Origin: Pelagibacteraceae bacterium
GTDB taxonomy: Bacteria > Pseudomonadota > Alphaproteobacteria > Pelagibacterales > Pelagibacteraceae
DNA: 64,000 bases
Reading direction: 5' to 3'
Assembly: GCA_002704145.1 (NCBI GenBank)
Contig: PAFH01000008.1
Location: 1-64,000, forward strand
Position 1 is the first letter of the stretch. The number at the start of each line of letters is the position of its first letter. A program made the position numbers and the translations under genes. Positions 33,574-43,600 of the stretch are shown here, in pieces. Below the pieces are notes generated by a model, which saw nothing but the letters and a program-made list of their open reading frames with translations, was not told the origin of the DNA and did not search any database.

Positions 33574-35802
33574 TTAAAAAGTTGTGCCTAAATTAAAATT
33601 AAAACTTTCAGTTTCGTCTGTTGAGTGTTTTAAAATATTAGTTGATAGAATAAATGTCATGGGACCTATCGGGGACATCCAGCTAGCCGCTGCTCCAGCT
33701 GAGGATCTAATTTTATTAGAGTCATCAATACTATCGTCATAATCTACTCCCCAAACATTTCCAAAATCTAGAAACATTCCAATATCTGTTTTTGTCGATT
33801 CTGGTAATAACCTTGGTAAATTTGCTTCAAAATTTAATGCAGCTGCATAATTTCCACCAACAAAATCATCTCCATCTTTTGGACCAACTCTACCTTTTTT
33901 AAAGCCTCTTAGTCTTTTTGTAGAAATATTTTTTCTTTTACTTAATCTCACGTCTTCTCCTAATCCATTAACTGAAGTTATATAAAATTTACCTGCACCA
34001 ATTACATTTTCACTAATAGTTTTGTAAGAACTTGCGTATATAGTATTCCCAATAAAAGCTTTATCTGCTATTATTGGAAAAGTTTGATCAAAACCAATTA
34101 TTGCACCATCTGTTGGCATAAACGCTCTATCTCTTTTATCAAAACTAAAGCCATAAAAACCTGCAAGTTCGGTAAAATTACCCGCCTGTTTTTTAAGAGA
34201 ATCTGATGCATTATCGAAAGTTTTTAAATCATCGTAACTAGCATTTAAACCTAGTTTTGCAAATACATCCTTATATTGTTCAAAAGTTGTACCAACCCCA
34301 GCAGAAAGTATAGCGTTTTCATATCCTTGATTGGGTTTATCGTTAGTTGTGCTACTAATAGAATAATTTAAAGAATTTCCTAAAAAATCATAATTTGGAT
34401 CTATATAATTTAAAGTACCTCTTAATGACTCCTGATCAAGATCAAGATCGAAAGAAACATTTTTACCTTCACCTAGCCAGTTGTTTTCTTTAACTATGAA
34501 TGCAAAACTACCACCATTTGTACCTATTCCAGCACCTGCGCTAACTTCACCAGTAGGTTTTTCTTCAACTGAAATTTCAATAACTTTTAAGTCCGAAGAA
34601 GATCCATCTATTACTTTAGATTCTACATCTCCAAAAATATTTCTAGATTTTATTTTTGATATTGATTTATTTAACTTCAAATTGGTGAAAGGGTCGCCTT
34701 CATCTATTAAAAGTTCACTCCTTATAACGCTTTCATTTGTAACATTGTTACCTAGAATATTAATTCTCTCAACTAATATTTTTTTACCTTCATAAATATT
34801 AAATTTTATAACAATAGATTCATTTTCAATAATCTCTTCAACATTATGTTCTACGAACTGTAAATTGTTCTTTTCAATTAATTCATCTATATCTTCTAAT
34901 AACAATTTTATTTTAAATGGTGAATGATATTCACCTATTATTTTTTGGTATTTTTTATTCAAAGGAAAAAATATATCTTTATCGAAAATTGGGTCTACAT
35001 TAGTTGTAATTTTTTTAATGATATACCTGGTCCCTGCTTCTATAGAATAAGTAATTTCGACTTCTTGACTATCAGTTTTTAACTCAGCTGACTGAGAAGA
35101 TATTTCGACATCATAATAACCTAAAGACTTATAGTAATTAGTAAGTAATCGTTTATCTAAATTTAATAAGTTCTCACTAAATTTTGAATTTCTAGAAATA
35201 ATCTTCCAAAATTTATACTCTTCGCTAGCTATAACATCTCTTAGTCTTTTCTCTCTTACTTTTTTATCTCCCGTAAAAATTATTTTTTTAATTCTTGTGG
35301 CTTTTCCTTTATCGACTTCAAAAATTAAATCTAAATTACTTTTATCAATTTCTCTTATCTTTGTATTTACTTCAACAAAATTGAAACCTAAAGAGGAATA
35401 TAATTTTTTAATTATTTCAACATCTTTATTTAAATTATTTTTTATAAATGAATCTTTTTGTTTTAAATTAATAATCTTTATTATTTGCTCTTTATATTTT
35501 TTATTATCTTCCCCAATTATAATAAGTTCATTTATTACAGCATATTCTAAAACTTGTATCAGTAAGACATTATTAACAAGTTTAATTTTTACATCTTCAA
35601 AAAAATTTGTTGAATATAAATTTGTCAATATCTTATTTAAGTCTTTTTCTGAATAATCTTTTTTTAGACTTATATCGCCGTAAATTTTGATAGTGTCGCT
35701 ACTTACTCTGTTGTTACCGGAAATTTCTATCTTTTCAACTATTTCAGCCTGCAATAGGTTTGTGAAAAGTGATAAAAATAAAATTAATAATAATTTATAC
35801 AT
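33574..35802 (-). CDS. bamA: Outer membrane protein assembly factor BamA
   Basis: Omp85 protein inserting beta-barrels into the outer membrane. It has 742 residues: signal peptide MYKLLLILFLSLFTNLLQA, POTRA repeats from about 20 to 405 (NNRVSSDTIKIY, YYDVEISS, ILGNNVTNESVIRSEL), then a 16-strand barrel with GAGIGTNGG, FDKRDRAFMPTDG and the VRGF-like loop motif as KRLRGFKKG. It ends in NFNLGTTF, a terminal-phenylalanine barrel signal. It overlaps dxr by eight bases; the rseP gene that usually separates them is missing. Confidence 0.96.
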   Translation of the reverse strand: MYKLLLILFLSLFTNLLQAEIVEKIEISGNNRVSSDTIKIYGDISLKKDYSEKDLNKILTNLYSTNFFEDVKIKLVNNVLLIQVLEYAVINELIIIGEDNKKYKEQIIKIINLKQKDSFIKNNLNKDVEIIKKLYSSLGFNFVEVNTKIREIDKSNLDLIFEVDKGKATRIKKIIFTGDKKVREKRLRDVIASEEYKFWKIISRNSKFSENLLNLDKRLLTNYYKSLGYYDVEISSQSAELKTDSQEVEITYSIEAGTRYIIKKITTNVDPIFDKDIFFPLNKKYQKIIGEYHSPFKIKLLLEDIDELIEKNNLQFVEHNVEEIIENESIVIKFNIYEGKKILVERINILGNNVTNESVIRSELLIDEGDPFTNLKLNKSISKIKSRNIFGDVESKVIDGSSSDLKVIEISVEEKPTGEVSAGAGIGTNGGSFAFIVKENNWLGEGKNVSFDLDLDQESLRGTLNYIDPNYDFLGNSLNYSISSTTNDKPNQGYENAILSAGVGTTFEQYKDVFAKLGLNASYDDLKTFDNASDSLKKQAGNFTELAGFYGFSFDKRDRAFMPTDGAIIGFDQTFPIIADKAFIGNTIYASSYKTISENVIGAGKFYITSVNGLGEDVRLSKRKNISTKRLRGFKKGRVGPKDGDDFVGGNYAAALNFEANLPRLLPESTKTDIGMFLDFGNVWGVDYDDSIDDSNKIRSSAGAAASWMSPIGPMTFILSTNILKHSTDETESFNFNLGTTF

Positions 35803-36982
35803 TTTTGTTTGTTAATATTTTTCTACTTATAGTTTCTCTTGACCATTGATCTACTTGCAAAATTTGACTTATATTTTTAGGTTCTTTTATAGCATATTTA
35901 TTGTAATTTCTATCGTTCAGAACCATCAAAATGTACTTATAAAAGGATGTAAAAGGTATTTTTTTTTGAATAAATTGATCAACTAATATTTCATTAACCG
36001 CATTTATAATAATTGGGGTAGATTTAAGTTCAGCTAATCTAGGTTTAAGATTTACAATAGGAAATCTTTTTTTGTCAACTTTTAAAAAATCTAATTTTTG
36101 AAAAAAAATAGATTTTTTTGAGTGAGATTTAGGTTTTATGAAATCTTCAATGGTAACTGAACTATCAAATATTGCATTTGCTAAAGGGACAAGCATTGAT
36201 GTTTCATGATAAATAAATTTATACAAACCATTTTTAAACTCCACAATTGCATGAACCAAAGATTGCGGATGTATTACAATATCAAATTTTTTAATATCAA
36301 GATTAAAAAGCTTGTTAGCTTCTATTACTTCAAGGAGTTTATTCATTAAACTTGCAGAGTCTATTGAAATTTTTTTACCCATTTTCCATTTGGGATGTTT
36401 AATCGCGTCTTGTGGTTTAACTTTTTTTAATTTTGAAATTTTATGATTTAGAAAAGGACCACCTGATGCAGTAATATAGATCTTTTTTACATCTTTTATA
36501 TTTTGTTTTTCTAATAATTTCATTATTGAAAAATGTTCTGAGTCTACTGGAATAATCTTTGATTTATGTTTGAACGCAGTTTTTTTTATTAAACTCCACC
36601 CACATATTATTGACTCTTTATTTGCTATTAAAACTTTTTTACTTTTTTTAATTAACTCAATGGTAGGCTTCAATCCAGCAATCCCAGGTATAGCTGAAAT
36701 AGTAATATCAGAATTTTGAATAAATCTTTTGTTTGAATCAATATTATTTATTAATTTTGTTTTTTTATTTTTATGTATTTTATTAATTTTTTGAAAAACT
36801 TTTAAATCTGTTATTAGAAACACTTTTGGTCTGTATTTCTTTAATTGATGATATATTAACTTATAATTTTTATTAGCTGCTAAGACATTAATATTAAATA
36901 ATTTTTTTTTTTTACTTATAATTTTTAAAGTACTCAGTCCTATAGAGCCTGTAGATCCCAAAATAGAAATATTTTTTTTCAT
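35795..36982 (-). CDS. dxr: 1-deoxy-D-xylulose 5-phosphate reductoisomerase
   Basis: Second MEP-pathway enzyme, making MEP with NADPH; its product is used by the IspD half of the protein at 9030. It has 395 residues. Seen: the NADP motif ILGSTGSIGLSTLKII, SAIPGIAGL, LIANKESIICGW, PVDSEHFSIMKLL (metal-ligand Asp/Glu), TASGGPF, MNKLLEVIEAN and VHPQSLVHAIVEF. It is directly downstream of cdsA. Confidence 0.96.
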   Translation of the reverse strand: MKKNISILGSTGSIGLSTLKIISKKKKLFNINVLAANKNYKLIYHQLKKYRPKVFLITDLKVFQKINKIHKNKKTKLINNIDSNKRFIQNSDITISAIPGIAGLKPTIELIKKSKKVLIANKESIICGWSLIKKTAFKHKSKIIPVDSEHFSIMKLLEKQNIKDVKKIYITASGGPFLNHKISKLKKVKPQDAIKHPKWKMGKKISIDSASLMNKLLEVIEANKLFNLDIKKFDIVIHPQSLVHAIVEFKNGLYKFIYHETSMLVPLANAIFDSSVTIEDFIKPKSHSKKSIFFQKLDFLKVDKKRFPIVNLKPRLAELKSTPIIINAVNEILVDQFIQKKIPFTSFYKYILMVLNDRNYNKYAIKEPKNISQILQVDQWSRETISRKILTNKNV

Positions 36983-36983
36983 C

Positions 36984-37634
36984 TTAATATAAAACCGTTA
37001 AGGTTAGTACTCCTATAGGAAGACCCAATAAAATTCCATCGATTCTGTCTAGAACACCGCCATGACCAGGAAGAAAATTACCAGTGTCCTTTAAAAATGA
37101 TTTCCTTTTCAAATAAGAAAAAAAGAGATCTCCTAATTGACAGCTAGCTGAAATTATACAGCCAGTTACAATTAAATAAATTTCAATATTATCAGTCAAT
37201 GAATAGTTAGCCCAAAGTAAAAAAGAAGATGAAAATAACAAAGATCCAAGAGCACCAGAAAAAGTTTTATTTGGACTAATCTTTGTTAATTTGGGACCTT
37301 TAAATATTTTTCCAAAAATATAACCTCCTATATCTGAAAAAATACAAGTCAAAAGAATTAAAAAAATTAATATTTTTAAGTGTACGTTATATGAAAAAAC
37401 TACGACTAAGATATTAATAAAAAATATATAAATTACAAATAAGATATTAAATAAGTATTGTTTTTTTTTATCTTTAAGTAAAATTAAAGACATCATTTTA
37501 AAGAATTCCATTAAAGAGAAAATTCCTATAATAAGTAGTACAGATACCAAAAAGTAATTATTAATTATTATTAGAAATAATAAAAAAAATAATCCTAAAG
37601 ACGTATAAATCCTTTTTTTTAAGTTTTTTGACAT
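36984..37634 (-). CDS. cdsA: Phosphatidate cytidylyltransferase (CDP-diglyceride synthase)
   Basis: Integral inner-membrane enzyme making CDP-diacylglycerol from phosphatidate and CTP. I start at ATG 37634 (MSKNLKKRIYTS), giving 216 residues; a TTG five codons upstream lies inside uppS. Multiple membrane helices lead to the conserved C-terminal signature region: FSDIGGYIFGK, KLTKISPNKTFSGALGSL, CQLGDLFFSYLKRKSFLKD and PGHGGVLDRIDG. The S...D...R/KD...HGG..DR.D pattern is complete. Confidence 0.95.
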   Translation of the reverse strand: MSKNLKKRIYTSLGLFFLLFLIIINNYFLVSVLLIIGIFSLMEFFKMMSLILLKDKKKQYLFNILFVIYIFFINILVVVFSYNVHLKILIFLILLTCIFSDIGGYIFGKIFKGPKLTKISPNKTFSGALGSLLFSSSFLLWANYSLTDNIEIYLIVTGCIISASCQLGDLFFSYLKRKSFLKDTGNFLPGHGGVLDRIDGILLGLPIGVLTLTVLY

Positions 37635-37635
37635 A

Positions 37636-38310
37636 TTAAATTGAACCAAAGTTTCGTTTTACTTTTTTAAAGTCGTTAATCACCTCTTTAAAATCATTTT
37701 CATTAAAATCAGGCCACAATTTTTTTATAAAATAAATTTCTGCATAAGCTAATTGCCATAACATAAAGTTACTTAACCGCTTATGTCCCCCTGTTCTAAT
37801 TAATATATCAGGATCAGGAACATTATGAGTGTAGAGTGATTTAGATAATGATTTTACAGTAAGCTTCCCTTTGGCTTTGATTTTGTTGATAGCGCTAATA
37901 ATTTCAATTTTTGATCCATAATTTATAGCTAAATTAACTGTTATTTTTTTATTTTTTTTTGTATCGTTAATTACTTTTTTCAAAGCGAATTTAATTTTAT
38001 TTGGCAATTTATTTAATTTACCGATAACATTTATTTTTATTCCATTGGATATGACATTATTAAGTTCTTTTTTAAAATATGTAATTATTAATTTGAATAA
38101 AAAATTTATCTCACTTTGAGGCCTTTTCCAATTTTCAGTTGAAAATACGTAGAATGTAACAAAAGGAATTTTATATTTTATTGAACATTTAACTATTTTT
38201 TTTACAGTACCAACACCGTTTAAATGCCCAAAGTTCCTTCCTTTTTTTTTCTTGAGCCCCCACCTTCCATTACCATCCATAATAAAGGCAACGTGGTTGA
38301 GTTTATTCAT
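37636..38310 (-). CDS. uppS: Undecaprenyl diphosphate synthase
   Basis: Z-type prenyltransferase building the C55 lipid carrier for peptidoglycan and O-antigen. It has 224 residues, with MDGNGRW holding the catalytic aspartate, GRNFGHLNGV, FSTENWKRP, INYGSKIEI, and the C-terminal DILIRTGGHKRLSNFMLW and WPDF. It lies between frr and cdsA as in most bacteria and overlaps frr by four bases. Confidence 0.96.
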   Translation of the reverse strand: MNKLNHVAFIMDGNGRWGLKKKKGRNFGHLNGVGTVKKIVKCSIKYKIPFVTFYVFSTENWKRPQSEINFLFKLIITYFKKELNNVISNGIKINVIGKLNKLPNKIKFALKKVINDTKKNKKITVNLAINYGSKIEIISAINKIKAKGKLTVKSLSKSLYTHNVPDPDILIRTGGHKRLSNFMLWQLAYAEIYFIKKLWPDFNENDFKEVINDFKKVKRNFGSI

Positions 38311-38867
38311 ATTTGTAAAATCTCTTTTTCTTTCGCTAGTAAAATTTTTTCAATATTTTCTATACTTAAATCAGTCATTTTTTGAGTGTTTTTTTCAAAG
38401 TTTTTATTTTCATCCTCTGAAATAATTTTATCCTTTAGTTTTTTTTTTAAATCTTCATTAGCTTCTCTTCTAATATTTCGTATTGAAACTTTACATTTTT
38501 CACCCATATTTTTTAAAATTTTAATTAGTTCCTTTCTCCTTTCCTCCGTTAAATCAGGAATTCTAAGTCTAATTATCTGGCCATCAATTTGTGGATTTAT
38601 TCCTAAATCAGATTTCTGAATAGATGAGTCTATTATTGAGACATTTGATTTATCCCAAACTTGCACAGATATTAATCTTGCCTCTGGCACACTGATAGTA
38701 GCTAATTGATCTATTGGCATCATTTGGCCGTAAACATCTACTTTAATGGTATCGAGCATATTTGAGTTAGCACGACCTGTTCTTAATGTTGAAAGGTCTT
38801 TTTTTAATGACAGAATACTCTTATCCATTTTTGATAAATAATTTTTTTCATTAAATTCAGTACTCAT
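38307..38867 (-). CDS. frr: Ribosome recycling factor
   Basis: Splits post-termination ribosomes with EF-G. The 186-residue protein has the standard two-domain form: the long three-helix bundle (MDKSILSLKKDLSTLRTGRA, ..RNIRREANEDLKKKLKD) and the small beta domain (LDTIKVDVYGQMMPIDQLAT, LTEERRKELIK). It follows tsf with a one-base overlap at 38867. In most bacteria pyrH lies between tsf and frr, but not here. Confidence 0.96.
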   Translation of the reverse strand: MSTEFNEKNYLSKMDKSILSLKKDLSTLRTGRANSNMLDTIKVDVYGQMMPIDQLATISVPEARLISVQVWDKSNVSIIDSSIQKSDLGINPQIDGQIIRLRIPDLTEERRKELIKILKNMGEKCKVSIRNIRREANEDLKKKLKDKIISEDENKNFEKNTQKMTDLSIENIEKILLAKEKEILQI

Positions 38868-39733
38868 TAAACTCCTTCACCTACTTTATATCTTACAAAA
38901 TCTAAAATCGTTATATTTTGATTAATTTTTTTTTCTTTTAGTATATCAGAAACTTTTTTTTTAGGATCCATAATCCAAACTTGATTTAAAAGAGTATTAT
39001 CGCTAATAAATTTGTTTATTTTACCTTTTGATATTTTATCAATCATTTCATTAGGTTTACCAGAATTTGATAATTCTGCTTTTATAATTTCTAGTTCTTT
39101 ATCAATTATTTTTTTATTTATTCCTTGGCTAGTAATAGCTAAAGGATTTGATGCTGCTATGTGCATAGAAATTTTACCTCCTAAATCATCATTTTTTCCT
39201 TTTTCAATTCCTTTAATCTTTACAATTGAAGCTATCTTACCAATATCTTTTTCAATAGCTGAATGAACATAATAAAAATTTAAACCATCCTTTTTATCAA
39301 AATATTTTGATCTTCTGATTGTAATTTTTTCACCTATTTTTGCTATAAGATTTACTAAATTATCATTAACTAAATTACCATTTTTCATTTTTGCTTTTCC
39401 TAATTTTTCTAAGTCACCTTTATTTAAAAAATTTAAATCGGATAGCTCTTTACAAAACGAAATGAAATCTTTATTTTTTGCCACAAAGTCTGTTTCGCTA
39501 TTAATTTCAATTAACGAAATTTCTCCTTTATCTTCTTTGATCAATGCCAAACCCTCTGATGCAGTTCGGCTCATCTTTTTTGACGCCTTTGCTATTCCTT
39601 TTTTTCTTAAAAACTCAATTGATTTTTCAATATCTCCTTTGGTCTCATCTAAAGCAAGTTTGCAGTCTTTAAATCCCACTCCAGTTAATTCACGAAGCTT
39701 TTTTATATTATCTAATAAGTCCTTATTTGACAT
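38867..39733 (-). CDS. tsf: Elongation factor Ts
   Basis: Guanine-nucleotide exchange factor for EF-Tu; 288 residues. The N-terminal UBA-like domain has KLRELTGVGFKDCKLALDE, followed by the TDFVA segment (ETDFVAKNKDFISF) that contacts EF-Tu, then dimerisation/core domains with HIAASNPLAI and a C-terminal VRYKVGEGV. It follows rpsB after 13 bases and shares the rpsB leader's transcript. Confidence 0.96.
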   Translation of the reverse strand: MSNKDLLDNIKKLRELTGVGFKDCKLALDETKGDIEKSIEFLRKKGIAKASKKMSRTASEGLALIKEDKGEISLIEINSETDFVAKNKDFISFCKELSDLNFLNKGDLEKLGKAKMKNGNLVNDNLVNLIAKIGEKITIRRSKYFDKKDGLNFYYVHSAIEKDIGKIASIVKIKGIEKGKNDDLGGKISMHIAASNPLAITSQGINKKIIDKELEIIKAELSNSGKPNEMIDKISKGKINKFISDNTLLNQVWIMDPKKKVSDILKEKKINQNITILDFVRYKVGEGV

Positions 39734-39746
39734 TAGGTATGATTAT

Positions 39747-40496
39747 TTATTTTTTTTTGATCTGAGGTTTTTTTACTACTTTTTTTTCATCTTTTACTTC
39801 GGGTTCTTTGATGAATTTTTCTGCCTCTTTAATTGTATTTTTTAATAATTCACAATAAAGATTTATTGATCTTCTTGCATCATCATTACCTGGTATAGGA
39901 AAATTTATTCCTGTTGGATCTGAGTTTGTATCCAAAATTGCAATAATCGGTATCTTAAGTTTTTTTGCTTCAGCTACAGCTAAAGACTCTATGTTAGTAT
40001 CAATAATAAAAATTAAATCTGGTGTTTTCTTCATTTCGGATATTCCGCCTAAAGATCTTTGTAGTTTTTCTTTTTCTTTACTGAACTTTAAAATCTCCTT
40101 TTTAGTAAATCCTAAATTTTCTTTAGAAAGTTGTTCATCTAATTTCTTAAGTCTTTTAATAGAATTTTGAATAGTATTCCAATTGGTTAGCATGCCTCCT
40201 AACCATCTATAATTTACAAAAAATTGATTTGTTTCTTTTGCCAAATCTTTTACTTGTTCCGAAGCTTGTTTTTTAGTTGATACAATTAAAATTTTTCCCC
40301 CGCTAGCTATTGTTTTGTGAACTTGTAAAAGCGCATTTTTTAAAAACTCAACTGTTTGCGTCAAGTCAATTATATGAATTGAGTTTTTTTCTCCAAAAAT
40401 AAATTCTTTCATTTTTGGATTCCATCTAAGAGTTTTGTGTCCTAAATGTACTCCTGCTTCTAGTAATTGTTTAATATCTATTTTAGGTACGTTCAT
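39747..40496 (-). CDS. rpsB: 30S ribosomal protein S2
   Basis: Small-subunit ribosomal protein, 249 residues. Seen: [75 protein letters not shown], and [13 protein letters not shown]. The C-terminal Lys/Glu extension ([19 protein letters not shown]) is low-complexity and longer than in E. coli. It is preceded by a structured leader that probably controls it. Confidence 0.97.
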   Translation of the reverse strand: MNVPKIDIKQLLEAGVHLGHKTLRWNPKMKEFIFGEKNSIHIIDLTQTVEFLKNALLQVHKTIASGGKILIVSTKKQASEQVKDLAKETNQFFVNYRWLGGMLTNWNTIQNSIKRLKKLDEQLSKENLGFTKKEILKFSKEKEKLQRSLGGISEMKKTPDLIFIIDTNIESLAVAEAKKLKIPIIAILDTNSDPTGINFPIPGNDDARRSINLYCELLKNTIKEAEKFIKEPEVKDEKKVVKKPQIKKK

Positions 40497-40500
40497 AATA

Positions 40501-40570
40501 TTTTCCGGTTAATCCACCACAGTTACTCCATTTCTGGACCGGGAGGGCAATGCCCTAAAAACTGTGTGCG
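40501..40570 (-). ncRNA. Structured 5' leader of rpsB (likely S2 autoregulatory RNA)
   Basis: Read on the minus strand, three helices fit a three-way junction: P1 CACAGUU (40566-40560) with AACUGUG (40524-40518); P2 AGGGC-AUU-GCCCU (40556-40544); P3 UCCA-GAAA-UGGA (40538-40527), closed by a GNRA tetraloop. In addition CCGGU (40542-40538) can pair with ACCGG (40509-40505), nine bases before the ATG, competing with P3 by one base or forming a pseudoknot and covering the translation start region. I recall that a structured RNA upstream of rpsB has been reported for Pelagibacter/alphaproteobacteria. The function as S2 feedback is inference. Confidence 0.75.
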
Positions 40571-40614
40571 TAATTATTAACTGATATATACGACAAATTT
40601 AAAAAATCAACCTT
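40570..40614 (-). promoter_or_regulatory. Candidate rpsB promoter
   Basis: The 118-base gap 40497-40614 between dnaE and rpsB is the largest in the window. Upstream of the leader, on the minus strand, a TTGATT hexamer (near 40609-40604) precedes TATATC/TATATA (near 40589-40582) at 14-16 bases. This is an acceptable but not strong sigma-70 promoter. It would give rpsB-tsf and downstream genes a start independent of dnaE. Confidence 0.4.
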
Positions 40615-43600
40615 CTAAACAGTTATTTTTTTAACGTATTCCTTAGTTTTAATCAATTTTAATTGATTATAGTCAAATTTTCTTAAATTCTGAAGTCTAT
40701 AAAAAATTTTGTTGTTTTTGTTATGAATTATAAATTTTATTTCTGTTTCACCCTCTTTTTTTAAAAGATCTTTTAACTCAGCAATATTAAAATTGTCATC
40801 TAGTTCAATAGTAACATTTGTATAAGGTTTATTAATTATGCTATCTAAACTCGTAATCTTTCTAATATTTACTCGTCTTTGAGTATTATCTTTAACTAAT
40901 CTGTCTTTTTGTAAAGTTAAAATAAAAGAGTCTGCTTCTTTAAGTTTATCTCTGTTGTTAATTAAATTTTCTGAGAATAGGAAAAGTTCAAATTCTCCAT
41001 TATTATCACTAAATTTTATAATAGCGAAAGGCATCCCTTTTGCACTTTTTTTTTCTTGTAAAGACATTATAGTTCCACCTACCTGAGCTTCATTTTCGTT
41101 ATTATTTAAAAAATCTTGATAAGAAGTTATCTTTAACTGGTTAAAAATTTCTTGATATTCGTTTAAAGGGTGGTCTGAAATAAAAAAACCTAGAGATTTA
41201 AATTCTTCCTTTAGAAGCTCCTTTTTGCTCCATTGAGTTGACTCGACATAATCAAAATCTGTTTTTTCGTCAATTGTTTCCTCAAATAAATTAGATTGGT
41301 TATTATTTCTGTCTTCATTAATTTTTTTAATTGTTTGAATAATTTTAGGTATAGAATTAAATATTTGATTTCTGTCTTTATTAAACTCATCAAATGCTCC
41401 TGATTTTACTAATCCTTCTAATTGTAGTTTATTGACATCTTTTATGTCCACTCTATTAATAAAATCAAACATGGACTTAAATTTTCCTTTTTTTTCTCTT
41501 TCGTGAATTATGTTGGAAATGGCTTCATGTCCAACATTTTTAATTGCACCTAGACCATAATAAATTTTATTTTTTTCTGCTTTAAAATCTGCAAAAGATT
41601 TATTCATAGATGGTTTAATTATTTCTACTTTTAATCTCTTTAATTCCTCTACAAACTCTCTAAGCTTAGAGGTATTAGTTAATTCAGTAGACATTGTTGC
41701 AGCTATAAAATCCTCTTTATAATAAGTTTTTAAAAATGCTGTTTGATAAGCAATTAAAGCATAAGCGGCAGCATGACTTTTATTAAAACCATATTGAGCA
41801 AACGGTTCAATTTTAGTGAAGACAAAATTAGCTACATCTTTGGTAATTCCATTTTTAATCGCTCCACTTATAAATCTTTCTTTTTGTTTATCTAATTCAG
41901 ATTTTTTTTTCTTCCCCATAGCTCTTCTAAGAATATCTGCCTCACCAGCAGTGAAGCCAGCTAAAGTTTGAGCAATTTGCATAACTTGCTCTTGATAAAT
42001 AATAATTCCATAAGTTGGCTTTAATATTTCTTTTAATGTTGGGTGAATATAATCAGGTTCCTTTTTACCATTTTTGCAATCATTATAGATTGGTATATTG
42101 CTCATTGGACCTGGACGATATAAAGCTACTAAAGCTATTATATCATCAAACCTGTTAGGTTTCATTTGTTTGATAGCTTCTCTCATTCCAGCACTTTCCA
42201 ATTGAAACAGTCCAGTGGTCTCACCAGTTGATAAAAGAGAGAAAACTTTATCATCGTTTTGATTAACTTTACTTATGTCTAAATCTATATCTTTATTTTT
42301 TAATCTTTTTAAAGTTTTGTCAATTACTGTTAAAGTTTTTAAACCTAATAAATCAAATTTAACGAGTCCAGCATTTTCAGATGAATACATATCATATTGT
42401 GTTGAAGGTAGAATAAGATTTGAGCTATGGTCTACATAAAGGGGAAACTGTTCTGCTAATTTTTCTCCTGCAATTACTACGCCAGCAGCATGAGTTGCCA
42501 TATTTCTGTTAAGCCCTTCTAATTTTAAAGATAGCTCCAAAAGTTTTTTAACTTTTGGATTACTTTTTACTTCTTCTTTAAATCTAGGTTCTCTATCAAT
42601 GGACTCTTGTAAAGTTAATGGTCTGGATGGATCAAAGGGAACCATTTTACAAAGTTTATCAACATGGCCATATGACAATCCTAAGACTCTTCCGACATCT
42701 CTTAAAGCCATTCTTGCTTTGAGCTTACCAAAAGTTATTATATGCGCTACTCCACCTTTATATTTGGTTTTTAAATATTCAAACACTTGGTCTCTCTTTT
42801 CCTCGCAAAAATCTATATCAAAATCAGGCATAGAAATTCTATCAGGATTGAGGAATCTTTCGAAAATCAAATCATATTCTATTGGATCAAGATCAGTAAT
42901 ATCTAATGAATAAGCAACTAAAGATCCAGCTCCAGAACCTCTTCCTGGCCCAACTGGTATAGAATTTTTTTTTGCCCACTTAATATAATCTGATACAATT
43001 AAGAAATAACTAGCATAGTCCATTGAATTAATAATATTAATTTCATGTTTTAACCTATCATCATAAATCTTTTTAATTTGATCTTCACTTTTAGATGCAT
43101 TTTTTTTTATGATAAAATTTTTTATTCTGTTTTCTAATCCATCTTTAGCCAGCCTACTAAGCTCTTCCTCTGGAGAATTACTTTGAGCGTTAGCAATAGA
43201 TGGTAAAATAGGTTTTGATTTTTTTGGTTTAAAATTAAATCTTAAGTGAAAATTGTAGTTATTTTCTAAAGCTTCTGGGATATCAGAATATATATCTTTA
43301 AGATCACTATCTTTTTTTAGAAAGTGTTGATTGCTTAATTTGAATCTATTTTTATCATCTACAAAATTTTTTTCTCCTATACATCTAAGAGTATCATGTG
43401 CTTCATACATTTCTTCTTTTAGATAAAAAACTTCTTGAGTAGCAATTAAAGGTATATCTAAATATTTTGAATTATTTAGAAGATAATTTTCAAAAATTTT
43501 TTCATCTTTTTCATTATGTCTTTGAATTTCAAAATATATTCTATCAGTAAAAAATTTTTTTAATAAAGCTGTAGTTTTGTTAAAAATTTTGAATTTGTTT

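Noticed and set aside
40544..40556. GGGCATTGCCC hairpin as an intrinsic terminator after dnaE
   Set aside because: No T-run follows the stem on the minus strand, and it fits inside a larger three-helix leader of rpsB.
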